From NCBI RefSeq assembly GCF_001424875.1, contig NZ_LMCT01000045.1:62108-126107 (forward strand): a stretch of DNA of 64,000 nucleotides, written 5' to 3'. Positions within the stretch are counted from its first letter, which is position 1. Every line of letters starts with the position of its first letter. A model generated the notes under the pieces. It saw only the letters and a list, made by a program, of their open reading frames with translations, did no database searches and had not been told where the DNA came from. The DNA is from Kitasatospora sp. Root107. Its GTDB lineage: Bacteria; Actinomycetota; Actinomycetes; Streptomycetales; Streptomycetaceae. This document shows, piece after piece, positions 34,789 through 43,520 of this stretch. Made by a program: the position numbers and the translations under genes.

Positions 34789-34834
34789 GCACCCCAGCAT
34801 CCAGGATTTTCCGGCGGACAGGAGGCACCCGCTC

Positions 34835-36208
34835 GTGAGCGAATACACCAACTTCAATGGCTACAGCCATGGCGATCTTCGGCGCATGGTCGGTGGCATG
34901 GACTCTGGCGGCATCATGTCCGCAGCCGACCCCTGGCGGCGTGCCAGTGACACCCTCAAGCAGATCCGGACCGCCCTGACCACTGCGTCGTCGGATGCTG
35001 TCACGACCTGGGAAGGTGCCACCAGCGAGGCGTTTCACACCAAGATGACCAAGCTGGCCACCAGCATCAACAATGTCGCTGCCTACGCCAATGACGCTGC
35101 CGTCACTCTTGAGCTGATGTCGGGAGCCATCGACGAAGCCAAGCGCACGATGCCGGAGGAGCCCGGCTTCTGGTCCAAGGCTGCCGACGCCGTTGGCGAC
35201 ACTGCTGCGTCCGCCGCCGGTACCGACAATGAGGACACCAGGACTGCCGTCACGGATGAGAAGAAGGCTCAGGCAGTTGCAGTCATGAACCTTCTGGCCA
35301 CTCGGTACCGCACGGCAACCGACTACCTGAAACCGCCTTCCCGGGGGCGGATTGAGGACTGGGATTCCATCCCGGCTCCGGACTCTTCGGGCCCAGCGGC
35401 ATTCAGCAGCCTGATCATGGGTGCAGGTGTGGGTTTCGCCGGAGCAAACAGCTCGAGCGGAGCCGCGGTCCAGTCCCGGTCCACCAGTTCGGTGGGTGCG
35501 ACCGGATCTCAGCCGCCGAAGAAGTTCCAGCCCAGCGGTCCTACGGATCCTGGGATTAAGGGTGGTACTGCAAACCCGCTCCCCAAGCCGCAGTCTCCGG
35601 GGTCGTTCGGACCGGGCACCGGTATTGATGGTGTCGTAGCTGGGACGAAGCCGACAGGTAATGCCCCTAGGTCGTCCGGAGGCTACAACGGCGGGCCGGG
35701 GACGGGGGCTGGGTCCGGCAGCAACCTTGGTGGTACTGGAGTCATCGGCGGTTCCTCGGGCGGAACCCCGAAGGGATCAGGCGGGTTCAGCGGGGCGAGG
35801 AGTGCCGCCGACTCCGACCTTAGGCGGGCACCTGCAGGATCGGCGGGTCGAGGGAGTGGCGCCTTCGGCGCGTCTGGGATGCCAGGCGCGGGTGCAGGGG
35901 GATCTGCCGCTGGCGGGGCCACAGGTGGAGCAGGCTCGAGTGCGGCCCGGCGTGCCGGTGGTACAGCAGGTGCAGTCGGTTCGGGGGGCACCGGTCGTGG
36001 GTCCTTCACCGAGGGCGGATCGGGGCTCGGCCGTGGCCGCGCGCAGGCGGGTCAGACTGGCGGAGCTGCAGGAGGCGGTATGCCCGGTGCCGCTCAGCCA
36101 GGCAAGAAGGACAAGGACAAGAACGGTAAGAGCCGCCCGGACTATCTCGTCGAGGACGAGGACACCTGGGCAGTTGGGCAGCCGACCAATCCGAACGTGG
36201 TCGAGTAA
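34835..36208 (+). CDS. WXG100/Gly-rich T7SS substrate-like protein (copy 2)
   Basis: 457 residues from GTG 34835 with AGGAGG about ten bases upstream. The N-terminal helical part has the W-E-G turn in VTTWEGATSEAFHTKM. A Ser/Pro/Gly-rich middle (about 190-430) has little similarity in detail to copy 1, but SFTEGGSGLGRG parallels FTQGGSGLGQG of copy 1, and the tail RPDYLVEDEDTW is identical, with the YxxxD/E export element (YLVED). Its codon use is less GC-biased than that of copy 1. Likely secreted together with the small protein at 34306. Confidence 0.85.
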   Translation: MSEYTNFNGYSHGDLRRMVGGMDSGGIMSAADPWRRASDTLKQIRTALTTASSDAVTTWEGATSEAFHTKMTKLATSINNVAAYANDAAVTLELMSGAIDEAKRTMPEEPGFWSKAADAVGDTAASAAGTDNEDTRTAVTDEKKAQAVAVMNLLATRYRTATDYLKPPSRGRIEDWDSIPAPDSSGPAAFSSLIMGAGVGFAGANSSSGAAVQSRSTSSVGATGSQPPKKFQPSGPTDPGIKGGTANPLPKPQSPGSFGPGTGIDGVVAGTKPTGNAPRSSGGYNGGPGTGAGSGSNLGGTGVIGGSSGGTPKGSGGFSGARSAADSDLRRAPAGSAGRGSGAFGASGMPGAGAGGSAAGGATGGAGSSAARRAGGTAGAVGSGGTGRGSFTEGGSGLGRGRAQAGQTGGAAGGGMPGAAQPGKKDKDKNGKSRPDYLVEDEDTWAVGQPTNPNVVE

Positions 36209-36220
36209 CAAGAGGATGAC

Positions 36221-36254
36221 CGGATGGGCAGGGGTACGGCACCCTGCCCATCCG
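36221..36254 (+). terminator. Strong hairpin between WXG100 and mycosin 2 genes
   Basis: Perfect stem CGGATGGGCAGGG / CCCTGCCCATCCG with an 8-base loop. No T-run follows, and the mycosin start is only 45 bases on, so it may set the ratio of substrate to protease mRNA rather than end all transcription. Confidence 0.6.
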
Positions 36255-36298
36255 TCGAAGTAGTGCAACGTTTCCAGCGAGTGGAGTGGCGAGGGTTG

Positions 36299-37696
36299 AT
36301 GTCCAGTCGGCAGATTCGGGGAGCAGCAGTACTCGTTCTGGGCTCACTCCTATGGGGTGCCGTCATCGGCCCAGCTGCTGCTGACAATGTTCGCACCGGG
36401 CAGTGGGCCATCGACAAGTTCGATGCCGAGGCGAAGGTGTGGCCGGTCAGCCAGGGCGAGAACGTCATCGTGGCGGTTATCGACAGTGGCGTTGCAGCGG
36501 GCCATCAAGACCTCACCGGGCAGATCCTGCCAGGCATCGACCTCTCCGGCGGGCAGAGTGACGGGCGAGTTGACACGAATGGCCACGGAACGGCCATGGC
36601 AAGCCTGATCGCCGCCCGAGGGCATGGGAATCGGGAAGGTGTCATCGGCCTTGCGCCTAAGGCCAAAATCCTGCCCGTCAAAATCGCGGTCACGGCTTCC
36701 GGGGACACCGGCCAGGGGGAGAAGGACCGTCTGGCCGAGGGAATTCGTTACGCTGTCGACAAAGGCGCCAAGGTCATCAACATGTCATTTACCGGCGGGG
36801 CGCTCGATGATGTGCGGCAGGCCATCAAGTACGCCATCGACAAGGATGTCGTACTGGTAGGCGGAGCTGGAAACCTTGGGAACCACGACACGCCGGTAAG
36901 CTATCCGGCAGCTGTCCCCGGTGTTGTCGCCGTAGGTGCTGTCGACAGATTCGGGAAGCTTTGGGAGAAGTCGAATAAGGGCCCAGAGCTGACGCTCGTA
37001 GCACCCGGGGTGGAGATCTATTCCGCCGACTATGCCTCGCCGACCGGATATCACTCCGGGAGCGGAACTTCTGATGCGACCGCCTATGTTTCCGCGATCG
37101 CGGCGCTGGTGCGCTCGAAGTACCCGGACCTGTCGGCCGGTCAGGTCATCAACCGGCTGATCAAGTCGGCGGTGGTGCCCGATGGGCAGAAGCTGCCGAA
37201 CGACAGCTACGGCTATGGAATTGCCTCGCCGCAGAAGGCGCTGGCCGCCAACCCCGCCGTGGACAACGGCCCGAAGGAGAACCCGCTGCTGACGCGGCCG
37301 GAGTCGCAGCGTCAGCCCGAGGGATCCTCGGCCTCGCCGCAGCCGTCCGCTCCGGCCAATGGGAGCACGGTCGGTGGGAATGACCAGGCCGCAGCGCCGA
37401 AGAGTGACAGCGACAGCGGGGTCCCGGTGTATGTCTGGGCCATCGTCGGTCTGTTGGCCGTTGTGGTGGTCGGCGGCGTGATTGTGCTGGCCCGACGTAA
37501 CAAGGGGGGCGGTGGCGGTGGCCAGCCTCCGTACGGGGGTGGTGGGGGTGCACCGCAGCCGCAGTACCCGCCGCAGCAGCCGTACGGTGCACCGCAGCCG
37601 CCCCAGCAGCCGTACGGCGGCAATCCGCAGCAGTACCCCCCGCAGCAGTACCCGCCCCAGCCCGGCGGCGCCGGCGGCGGCAACCCGTACCGCTGA
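36299..37696 (+). CDS. T7SS-associated mycosin-type serine protease (copy 2)
   Basis: 465 residues from ATG 36299; a GTG at 36281 is an alternative. Signal peptide 1-28, then the S8 domain with Asp62 in AVIDSGVAAGH, His96 in NGHGTAMASLI, Asn192 in GGAGNLGN and Ser258 in GSGTSDATAYVS. One TM about 405-428, then a long Gly and Pro/Gln/Tyr-rich cytosolic tail. The domain lines up with copy 1 throughout (DNVRTGQWAID versus DQVRDGQWAIQ). Like copy 1 it lies in a cassette with Esx-like and WXG100 genes, here as the last gene. Confidence 0.93.
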   Translation: MSSRQIRGAAVLVLGSLLWGAVIGPAAADNVRTGQWAIDKFDAEAKVWPVSQGENVIVAVIDSGVAAGHQDLTGQILPGIDLSGGQSDGRVDTNGHGTAMASLIAARGHGNREGVIGLAPKAKILPVKIAVTASGDTGQGEKDRLAEGIRYAVDKGAKVINMSFTGGALDDVRQAIKYAIDKDVVLVGGAGNLGNHDTPVSYPAAVPGVVAVGAVDRFGKLWEKSNKGPELTLVAPGVEIYSADYASPTGYHSGSGTSDATAYVSAIAALVRSKYPDLSAGQVINRLIKSAVVPDGQKLPNDSYGYGIASPQKALAANPAVDNGPKENPLLTRPESQRQPEGSSASPQPSAPANGSTVGGNDQAAAPKSDSDSGVPVYVWAIVGLLAVVVVGGVIVLARRNKGGGGGGQPPYGGGGGAPQPQYPPQQPYGAPQPPQQPYGGNPQQYPPQQYPPQPGGAGGGNPYR

Positions 37697-37733
37697 CACG
37701 CCCACGAACGGCGCATAATCCCCGCTGTGGGGG

Positions 37734-37785
37734 CGGCCCTTCGGGTACTGATGGCCCGTCAGTAAGCCATCATCCCGAAGGGCCG
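37734..37785 (+). terminator. Terminator after mycosin 2
   Basis: Stem CGGCCCTTCGGG / CCCGAAGGGCCG with a 28-base loop that also contains pairing GATGG/CCATC, followed by TTCTGTT. It ends 7 bases before the ATG of the small secreted protein gene. Confidence 0.75.
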
Positions 37786-37792
37786 TTCTGTT

Positions 37793-37996
37793 ATGCGCAG
37801 TCGTCGTTTGAAGTCCATTCTGCCCGTGCTTCTGCTTGCGCTGAGCCTTGCTTCTCCGGCGGTGGCCGGTGGCAGTGAGGGGCATCCGCCGGCCAATGCC
37901 GAGGAGGCGAAGGTCTGTTCGGAGTTGCTGGGCTGGGCGCAGTCGATCGTCGGGCTGCCGGCCACGTCGGTCGACTCGAGTTGCACGGTCAGGTAG
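37793..37996 (+). CDS. Small putative secreted protein
   Basis: 67 residues: a good signal peptide (MRSRRLKSILPVLLLALSLA, cleaved near AVAGG) and a mature part of about 40 residues with two cysteines (VCSELLG, SSCTV). There is no ribosome site because a terminator ends just upstream, so expression is doubtful. Its last 8 bases overlap the convergent GNAT gene. Called because the signal peptide is unlikely by chance; function unknown. Confidence 0.45.
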   Translation: MRSRRLKSILPVLLLALSLASPAVAGGSEGHPPANAEEAKVCSELLGWAQSIVGLPATSVDSSCTVR

Positions 37997-38564
37997 CAGC
38001 GGGTGTCGGGGTGGCCGCCCGCCATTCGGTGGCCAGGGCGGCCATCAGCAGGGTGTCGTGCCACTGGCCGTCCCAGTGGTGGGCTTGGCGGAGGCGGCCT
38101 TCGAGGGTGAAGCCGGCTTTCTGGTAGGCGCGTTGGGCCCGGGGGTTGTAGTCGAAGACCTCCAGGTGGACGCGGTGCAGGCCGACGGCGGTGAAGGCGT
38201 GGTCGAGCAGCAGGCGGGTGGCTTCGGTGCCGAGTCCTCGGCCGGCGGCGGTCGGGGCGAGCGCGATTCGGAAGGCGGCGGACCGGCTGTCGCGGTCGAG
38301 GTCGATCAGGGCGAGCTCGCCCAGGTAGCGGCCGTCGAGGTCCTCGATGGCGAGGTCGAGGCGTTCGGGCTGGTCGGCGCGGGTAGCGCACCAGTGTTCG
38401 ATGTCGGCGAGGGTGAAGTCTCGTCGGGAGCCGGTCAGCCGGCGGCTTTCGGGGTCCTGGGTGGCGCGCCAGAAGGACTCGGCGTGGCGAGGCGAGAGCG
38501 GGACCAGGCGGAGGTTTTCGCCGGTCAGGGTGGGTTTGCGGAGGAGGGCCGCGTTGTTGATCAC
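37989..38564 (-). CDS. GNAT acetyltransferase, RimJ/RimL type
   Basis: 191 residues. GENLRLVPLSPRHAESFWRA at the start, coenzyme A-binding AGRGLGTEATRLLLDHAF, and VFDYNPRAQRAYQKAGFTLE are the RimJ/RimL-type GNAT pattern. It acetylates an amino group, on a ribosomal protein or small molecule. First of three GNAT genes within 2 kb; the other two lie on the plus strand. Confidence 0.92.
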   Translation of the reverse strand: MINNAALLRKPTLTGENLRLVPLSPRHAESFWRATQDPESRRLTGSRRDFTLADIEHWCATRADQPERLDLAIEDLDGRYLGELALIDLDRDSRSAAFRIALAPTAAGRGLGTEATRLLLDHAFTAVGLHRVHLEVFDYNPRAQRAYQKAGFTLEGRLRQAHHWDGQWHDTLLMAALATEWRAATPTPAAT

Positions 38565-38648
38565 CCAGCAGTTCTAGCGGCGGGCGGCCGCTGACGCCAC
38601 CGGAAAATGCGTTGCCGCCCGAGGCAGCGCTGCCGCGAGAATGGCGGT

Positions 38649-39149
38649 ATGAACGCAACACCCCTGAGCTGGACCGTCTCCCCGATCGCCGTGGACCACC
38701 CGGATGCGGCCACGGTGCTGCACGAGTACATCGACGAGCTCGCCAGCCGCTACTACGGGCGTCCGGCGACCCCGGAGGAGATCACGGAGGCGTTGGGGGA
38801 CGGGGCGGATCTGCGGGAGCCGAAGGGGACCTTGCTGGTGGCCAGGGACGGGGCGGTGCCGGTGGGCTGTGTGGGGTTGCGCTGGCAGGGTGTGGGGCTG
38901 GCGGACAGTGACGCGGAGCTGACCCGGATGTACGTCCGGAAGGCGGCCCGGCGGGGCGGGGCAGGGGCCCGACTGGTGGGCGCGGCCGAGGAGTTGGCCC
39001 GGGCGCGCGGGGCGGGGCTGATCCGGCTGAACACCAGGAAGGACCTGGTCGAGGCGATCGGGCTGTACCGCAGCCTCGGCTACCGGCCGGTCGATCCGTA
39101 CGGGGACGACCCGTATGCGGAGGTCTGGTTCGCAAAGCCCCTCGGTTGA
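38649..39149 (+). CDS. GNAT acetyltransferase
   Basis: 166 residues from ATG 38649. DAELTRMYVRKAARRGGAGA is the acetyl-CoA-binding motif A, and LNTRKDLVEAIGLYRSLGYR motif B. The N-terminal YIDELASRYYGRPATPEEI is common in streptomycete GNATs of unknown substrate. Opposite strand to the GNAT at 37989. Confidence 0.9.
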   Translation: MNATPLSWTVSPIAVDHPDAATVLHEYIDELASRYYGRPATPEEITEALGDGADLREPKGTLLVARDGAVPVGCVGLRWQGVGLADSDAELTRMYVRKAARRGGAGARLVGAAEELARARGAGLIRLNTRKDLVEAIGLYRSLGYRPVDPYGDDPYAEVWFAKPLG

Positions 39150-39195
39150 GCAGAGCAGACAGACCAGACAGAGCAGAGCAGACGGAGCAGAGCAG
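39148..39195. repeat. Imperfect short tandem repeat
   Basis: About 48 bases made of AGCAG and AGAC units (gagcagagcagacagaccag then gagcagagcagacggagcag), immediately after a GNAT stop codon. Purine-rich on the plus strand; possibly slippage-prone. Confidence 0.8.
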
Positions 39196-39248
39196 TACCG
39201 CTGGGAAATCCGCTCGCCCCGGGGCTCCGCGCGGGGCAGACTGCCAGG

Positions 39249-39761
39249 GTGATCATTCGTGAGGCGACCGCGGCCGACTGGCCCGCCATCTGGCCCTTCC
39301 TGCACCGGATCGTCGCGGCCGGCGACACCTTCACCTGGCCCCGGGACATCTCCGAGGAGTTCGCCCGGGAGATCTGGATGAAGCGGCTGCCGGGCCGGAC
39401 GGTGGTCGCGGTGGCGGCGGACGGCACGGTGCTGGGCAGCGCCGAGACGCACCCCAACCAGATGGGGCCGGGGTCGCACATCGCCAACGCCGGTTTCATG
39501 GTGGACGAGGCGCACGCGGGCCGGGGGGTCGGCCGGGCGCTCTGCGCGCACGTGATCGAGCAGGCCCGTGCGGACGGCTACCGGGCGATCCAGTACAACG
39601 CGGTGGCGTCGAGCAACACCCGGGCGGTGGCGCTGTGGAAGTCGTTCGGGTTCACGGTGCTGGCGGCCGTGCCGGAGGGGTTCCTGCACCCGGAGCTCGG
39701 TTACGTCGACCTGCTGGTGATGCACCTCCCGCTGACCGGGGCCGAGCCGCCCGTCGGCTGA
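39249..39761 (+). CDS. GNAT acetyltransferase (phosphinothricin-type)
   Basis: 170 residues from GTG 39249. IIREATAADWPAIWPFLHRI, FMVDEAHAGRGVGRALCAHV (acetyl-CoA loop) and YNAVASSNTRAVALWKSFGF resemble the PAT/YncA-type GNATs, some of which acetylate phosphinothricin or methionine sulfoximine. The substrate here is not determined. Confidence 0.9.
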   Translation: MIIREATAADWPAIWPFLHRIVAAGDTFTWPRDISEEFAREIWMKRLPGRTVVAVAADGTVLGSAETHPNQMGPGSHIANAGFMVDEAHAGRGVGRALCAHVIEQARADGYRAIQYNAVASSNTRAVALWKSFGFTVLAAVPEGFLHPELGYVDLLVMHLPLTGAEPPVG

Positions 39762-39855
39762 AGTAACGGCTGTCTGGCGGTAGCTGGCGGTATTTCGGCG
39801 CTGCCTGGCGATCAAGGCCCTGGCCGGGGCAGTGTCCGGCCAGCATCCTGGAGGC

Positions 39856-40389
39856 ATGATCACTCCTGACACCAAGGACTGGACCTGGGTCCTGCACCGC
39901 CCCTGCCCCGACTGCGGCTTCGACACGCCGGCGGTCGTGCGCGAGGAGGTCGCGGGACTGGTCCGGGCCAACGCCGCCGCCTGGGTGACCCTGTTGAGCG
40001 AGCGCCCGGAAGCTGAGCTGCGTCGTCGGCCCGCACCCGAGGTGTGGTCGGACCTCGAGTACGCCTGCCATGTCCGGGACGTCTTCCGGCTGTTCCACGT
40101 CCGGCTGCGGCTGATGCTGGACCAGGACGGCCCGCTCTTTCCGAACTGGAACCAGGACGAGACCGCGGTCGCCGAACGCTACGGCGAGCAGGACCCGGCC
40201 CTGGTGGCGGCCGAACTGCTGCCCGCCGCCGAGCAGTTGGCGCAGGGGTTCGAGTCGGTGAGCGCGGAGCAGTGGCAGCGCACCGGTGACCGCAGCGACG
40301 GTGCCAGGTTCACTGTCGAGTCGTTCGCCCGGTACCTGATCCACGACCCGGTGCACCACCTGTACGACGTCACCGCCGCCAAGGGGTAG
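39856..40389 (+). CDS. DinB-family protein
   Basis: 177 residues from ATG 39856. CATCCT lies 6 bases before it, so it may be leaderless, though GGAGG is also adjacent; GTG 39832 is an alternative. The DinB four-helix fold is shown by VWSDLEYACHVRDVFRLFHV (first metal His) and YLIHDPVHHLYDV (last two). A CPDCGFDTP motif near residue 16 is an extra. DinB proteins are metal- and thiol-dependent, often using mycothiol in actinomycetes. Confidence 0.88.
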   Translation: MITPDTKDWTWVLHRPCPDCGFDTPAVVREEVAGLVRANAAAWVTLLSERPEAELRRRPAPEVWSDLEYACHVRDVFRLFHVRLRLMLDQDGPLFPNWNQDETAVAERYGEQDPALVAAELLPAAEQLAQGFESVSAEQWQRTGDRSDGARFTVESFARYLIHDPVHHLYDVTAAKG

Positions 40390-40398
40390 CAGCCTGCC

Positions 40399-41466
40399 CT
40401 AGCAGGCCCAGGCGGGCAGCCCGTGCGGTACGGCCTCGGCGAGCACCTGCTCCGGGCCCGGCCCGGTCCGGACGGTGAGCACGAACCGGCGCTGGTCCGA
40501 ACCGGCCACCCGGCTGGGCTCGAAGGCCACGTGCGCGAACGGGGCGGTCGGGGTGGCGGCGGCCGCAAGACGCGCCAACTCGTTCTCCACCAGGGCCCAT
40601 TCGGCGGCCGGGACGTACTGCTGCATGATCGAGTGCCAGACCACGGTGAGCGCGCCCTCGGCCACCGAGACCCCGCCGAGGAAGTCGGCGGCGCCGAGCC
40701 GCTCGACCTCCACCGGGTGCTTGGCGGCCAGCGCCAGCGCACCGTTCAGCCGGGCGGCCCGCTCGGGGCGGTCGGCCCAGACGTACGAGCGCAGCGCGAG
40801 CGCGCCCTCCGGCGAGAGCGGGTCGATCGGGGTCAGGTCGCACCCGCGCCGCTCGGTGAACTCGAGGTCGGGCAGCGGGCGGTCGAGCGGGAAGACCGGG
40901 TCGCCGCGCCAGGCGTCGGTCAGCCTGACGGGCGAGTCGGCCGGGCCGTGGGCACCGCCGGACCACTCGCAGCGGAACCGGTCGGCGAGCAGGTTGAGCC
41001 CGGCGCTGGCGCCGAGTTCGAACAGCCGGACCGGCAACGGGGCGTCCGCCAGGACGTGCAGCAGCCCGGCGATCAGCAGGTTGGCCCGGCCGGTCTCGTT
41101 GGTCTGCGGGGGCCTGGTGAGCCAGCCCCTGACCCGGTCCAGGTGCTCGGCGACGGTGGCCCGGAAGGCCGTCCAGGCGGCCTCCGGGACGGGCAGGGCG
41201 AACTGTCCGCCCGCGCTCGGGTAGTACGCCGCCAGGGCCGGGGCCCGGCCGGTCAGCACCAGCGCGTGCACCCCGCCGAGCAGCCGCAGTGCGATCGCGT
41301 CCGGCTCGGGAGCCTGCTCGTACCCGGCGATCGCCGCCGCGCACGGGCCGCCCGCCGCCACGTCCAGTGCGGCCCGGCGGAGCAGGAACTCGTAGAGCGG
41401 GGAGCCGAGTTCACCGCATGCGGTGGCCTGCCGGTCGATCACGGCGGCGGCGTGGGGGAGTGGCAC
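40399..41466 (-). CDS. DUF2332 protein
   Basis: 355 residues. Recognisable DUF2332 blocks: CGELGSPLYEFLLRRAALDV, LFELGASAGLNLLADRF, and VVWHSIMQQYVPAAEW. The LFELGASAGLNL strand-loop looks like a methyltransferase SAM-binding motif I, so a SAM-dependent function is possible but unproven. Convergent with DinB, 9 bp apart. Confidence 0.9.
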   Translation of the reverse strand: MPLPHAAAVIDRQATACGELGSPLYEFLLRRAALDVAAGGPCAAAIAGYEQAPEPDAIALRLLGGVHALVLTGRAPALAAYYPSAGGQFALPVPEAAWTAFRATVAEHLDRVRGWLTRPPQTNETGRANLLIAGLLHVLADAPLPVRLFELGASAGLNLLADRFRCEWSGGAHGPADSPVRLTDAWRGDPVFPLDRPLPDLEFTERRGCDLTPIDPLSPEGALALRSYVWADRPERAARLNGALALAAKHPVEVERLGAADFLGGVSVAEGALTVVWHSIMQQYVPAAEWALVENELARLAAAATPTAPFAHVAFEPSRVAGSDQRRFVLTVRTGPGPEQVLAEAVPHGLPAWAC

Positions 41467-41610
41467 CGGCGGGCTCCTCGGTCGAGTGACCGCCCGTCAG
41501 GGGCGGTGTCTCCCATCATTGGCCTGCGTGCGGCCGGGGTGAAGGCTCCACCGGGGTGACGACGATCACCGGCGGGCAGCCGCGGTCGCGGGCTCGGCCG
41601 GTGGCCGCCG

Positions 41611-42021
41611 TCACCAGTCGGCTGCCGCCCGTAGCGCGTGCCGGAGCTGGCTGGCCACGTTCGCCGTGTCGGTGCCGACCACGTCGGCGATCTCCGGGGT
41701 GGCCAGGCCGACCACGTAGTGCAGGATGGCGAGGTCCTCGTCGGCGGCGCTGACCCGCTGGGGCTGAGCCGGCGCCCGGGTGGGGTCGAACCGGGCGGCG
41801 ACGGTGGCCCGCAGGATCCGCCAGGCGGCGGCCGTCGGGTTGGGGCTGCCCAGGATCTCCGCCCAGCCCGCCGCCATCGCCGCGAAGGCGTCCTCCACCA
41901 CCGACGCGGCCAGACCGCCCTCGCGGAACCAGACCCGGGCATAACTCAGGTACCGGGGGTGGTGCAGCTCCCGGAAGGCGATGAACTCCACGGAGGAGGC
42001 CGGGTCATGACGGTTGGTCAC
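41611..42021 (-). CDS. RNA polymerase sigma factor-like small protein
   Basis: 136 residues. It has the look of a reduced ECF/sigma-70 protein: FIAFRELHHPRYLSYARVWF in the region 2 place and LATPEIADVVGTDTANVASQ, a region 4 helix-turn-helix. Both parts are degenerate, so it may regulate without being a true sigma factor. Divergent from the cation-efflux remnant. Confidence 0.75.
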   Translation of the reverse strand: MTNRHDPASSVEFIAFRELHHPRYLSYARVWFREGGLAASVVEDAFAAMAAGWAEILGSPNPTAAAWRILRATVAARFDPTRAPAQPQRVSAADEDLAILHYVVGLATPEIADVVGTDTANVASQLRHALRAAADW

Positions 42022-42235
42022 ATCAGCCTCTCGATCCGGACGGGGTGGCGGGTGACGGGCGACGGTTGACGGGTGCCCATGCTCACTCTAGGGCCTCGGG
42101 CGGCTGCTTTGAGTGACAAGTCCCATCAGATACTCGGGGAGGGGTGGGATTGAGCCGTTGTATGACGGTCTGTCAGTTGCGAGCGCTACACACCTGGTCA
42201 GGGTGGGTAGAACGGCAGCGGCTGCAAGGGAGTTG

Positions 42236-42606
42236 ATGTGCCACCGTACCTCCATAAGGCCGCATGGACACCCGCACGAGCACCGGAATGAGCACCACCA
42301 CGACCACTCCCACGGACCTTCGCACCGGCACGGGCCCTCGCATCTGCTCCGGCCGCACTCGCACGACGCCGCCGACCGGCTCGACAGCACCCTGGAGTCC
42401 CCCGCCGAGGGTCTGCGCACGCTCTGGATCTCGCTGGTGGTACTGGCGCTCACGGCGGGCGCGCAGGCGGTGGTGGTGGCGCTCTCCGGTGCGGTCGCGC
42501 TGCTCGTTGGCACGTGCACAACCCCGCCGAAGCCGCCGAATACGCTCTGATCCGGGCCGTCCCCCGCCTGCGCGCGGCCACTGTCCACCTGGACCCGTAC
42601 GCCTGA
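42236..42606 (+). pseudogene. Cation diffusion facilitator (CDF) gene with internal deletion
   Basis: From ATG 42236 (aaggga upstream) the frame gives a His-rich head (HGHPHEHRNEHHHDHSHG) and one TM (WISLVVLALTAGAQAVVVAL then SGAVALL), the start of a zinc/cobalt CDF exporter. The frame then breaks near 42510 and ends in CTTPPKPPNTL. In another frame, 42512-42606 encodes NPAEAAEYALIRAVPRLRAA then TVHLDP, the C-terminal metal-binding domain end of the same family. About 200 residues of membrane core are therefore missing. Non-functional exporter. Confidence 0.85.
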
Positions 42607-42771
42607 GGCCTTTTGCAGGGCTCGAGGTTGGACTGTCCAGGGGAACCGCGAAAGTGCCTGACCACATACGCACGTGTGACCTTCCGAGGCCGGCGTCGCC
42701 CACGCGGCGGAGCCGCACATCAGCGGAGCCCCGAGCCCCTGGTCTCACCTGGCTGGGCAGCTGCGGAAGGG

Positions 42772-43203
42772 TCAGCAGGTGCGGTTGGGTTCCTCAGGTT
42801 TGTGGCGGGCGCGCTTGGCGGCGGCGCCGGCTGCGGTGGCTGCGGCCGCGGCTGCTGCCGTGGCGGCGGCGCGCCGGTTCGGCTGCTCCGGGATGCCGGT
42901 GGCCTCGGCGGCCTCCCGCGCCTCGAGGTAGGCGTGCACGGCGGCGATGCCGTAGACCGGCTGGATGAGCTGGTTGCCCTTGAAGAACGGCCGGGCCGGG
43001 GCGAAGCCCGCCGCGATCACCAGATCTCGGATCTCGGCTATCTCCTCCTCGGTCCGTGCGGTGAAACGGACCTCCCAGCCCTTCTTGTACATGTGGCCGT
43101 CGTCGCCGCTGCGCCGGGCCAGGTCCGGCTGGCGGACGTAGCCGGGCAGGCGACCGAGGCGCAGTTGGGCAGCGCGCAGGGTGGCGGATTCGTCACGTGG
43201 CAT
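42772..43203 (-). CDS. Conserved hypothetical protein with Ala-rich tail
   Basis: 143 residues from ATG 43203; ATG 43092 (MYKKGWEVRF) is a possible later start since no ribosome site is clear. A compact domain of about 70 residues (WEVRFTARTEEEIAEIRDLV, then FFKGNQLIQPVYGIAAVHAY) is followed by a long run of Ala and a basic end. I know no function. The 165-bp gap to the CDF remnant contains gcggcggagccgcacatc, which resembles a streptomycete intergenic repeat. Confidence 0.7.
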   Translation of the reverse strand: MPRDESATLRAAQLRLGRLPGYVRQPDLARRSGDDGHMYKKGWEVRFTARTEEEIAEIRDLVIAAGFAPARPFFKGNQLIQPVYGIAAVHAYLEAREAAEATGIPEQPNRRAAATAAAAAAATAAGAAAKRARHKPEEPNRTC

Positions 43204-43520
43204 GAAGCGATGTTAGGCAATCCTGAGGGGCTGCCGTGACCCCCGGACGGCGGGGAGGCGTATGGCGCTCGTCACTCTGGGTCAGCCGCTGCAGGTGGAA
43301 GGGTGTTCGGCGGGGTGGGATGGCCGTACAACCGCCGTGCGGAAAATCGGATGGTACAGGCCAACTTCGATCCATACCGGCATACGGCTGAACATCCATT
43401 GGTCCAAATGGGTGAGGGTATGGGGACTTTAGTGCGGGTGAGTCCCGGTTTCGCGACGGTTGGGTAACGGTGCGTCAGGTCGTGGATGCGGAGCGGGGGT
43501 GGGTGGGGAGGGTTGTCGGC
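43204..43520. other. Intergenic region, no gene seen
   Basis: Between two divergent genes. A minus-strand frame (43272-43646) runs into the next gene and has no ribosome site. The middle (43340-43430) is less GC-rich and probably holds the two promoters. Confidence 0.5.

Noticed and set aside
37734..37785. Possible tRNA or riboswitch before the small secreted gene
   Set aside because: Only one long stem with a T-rich tail: a terminator explains it, with no cloverleaf or aptamer pattern.
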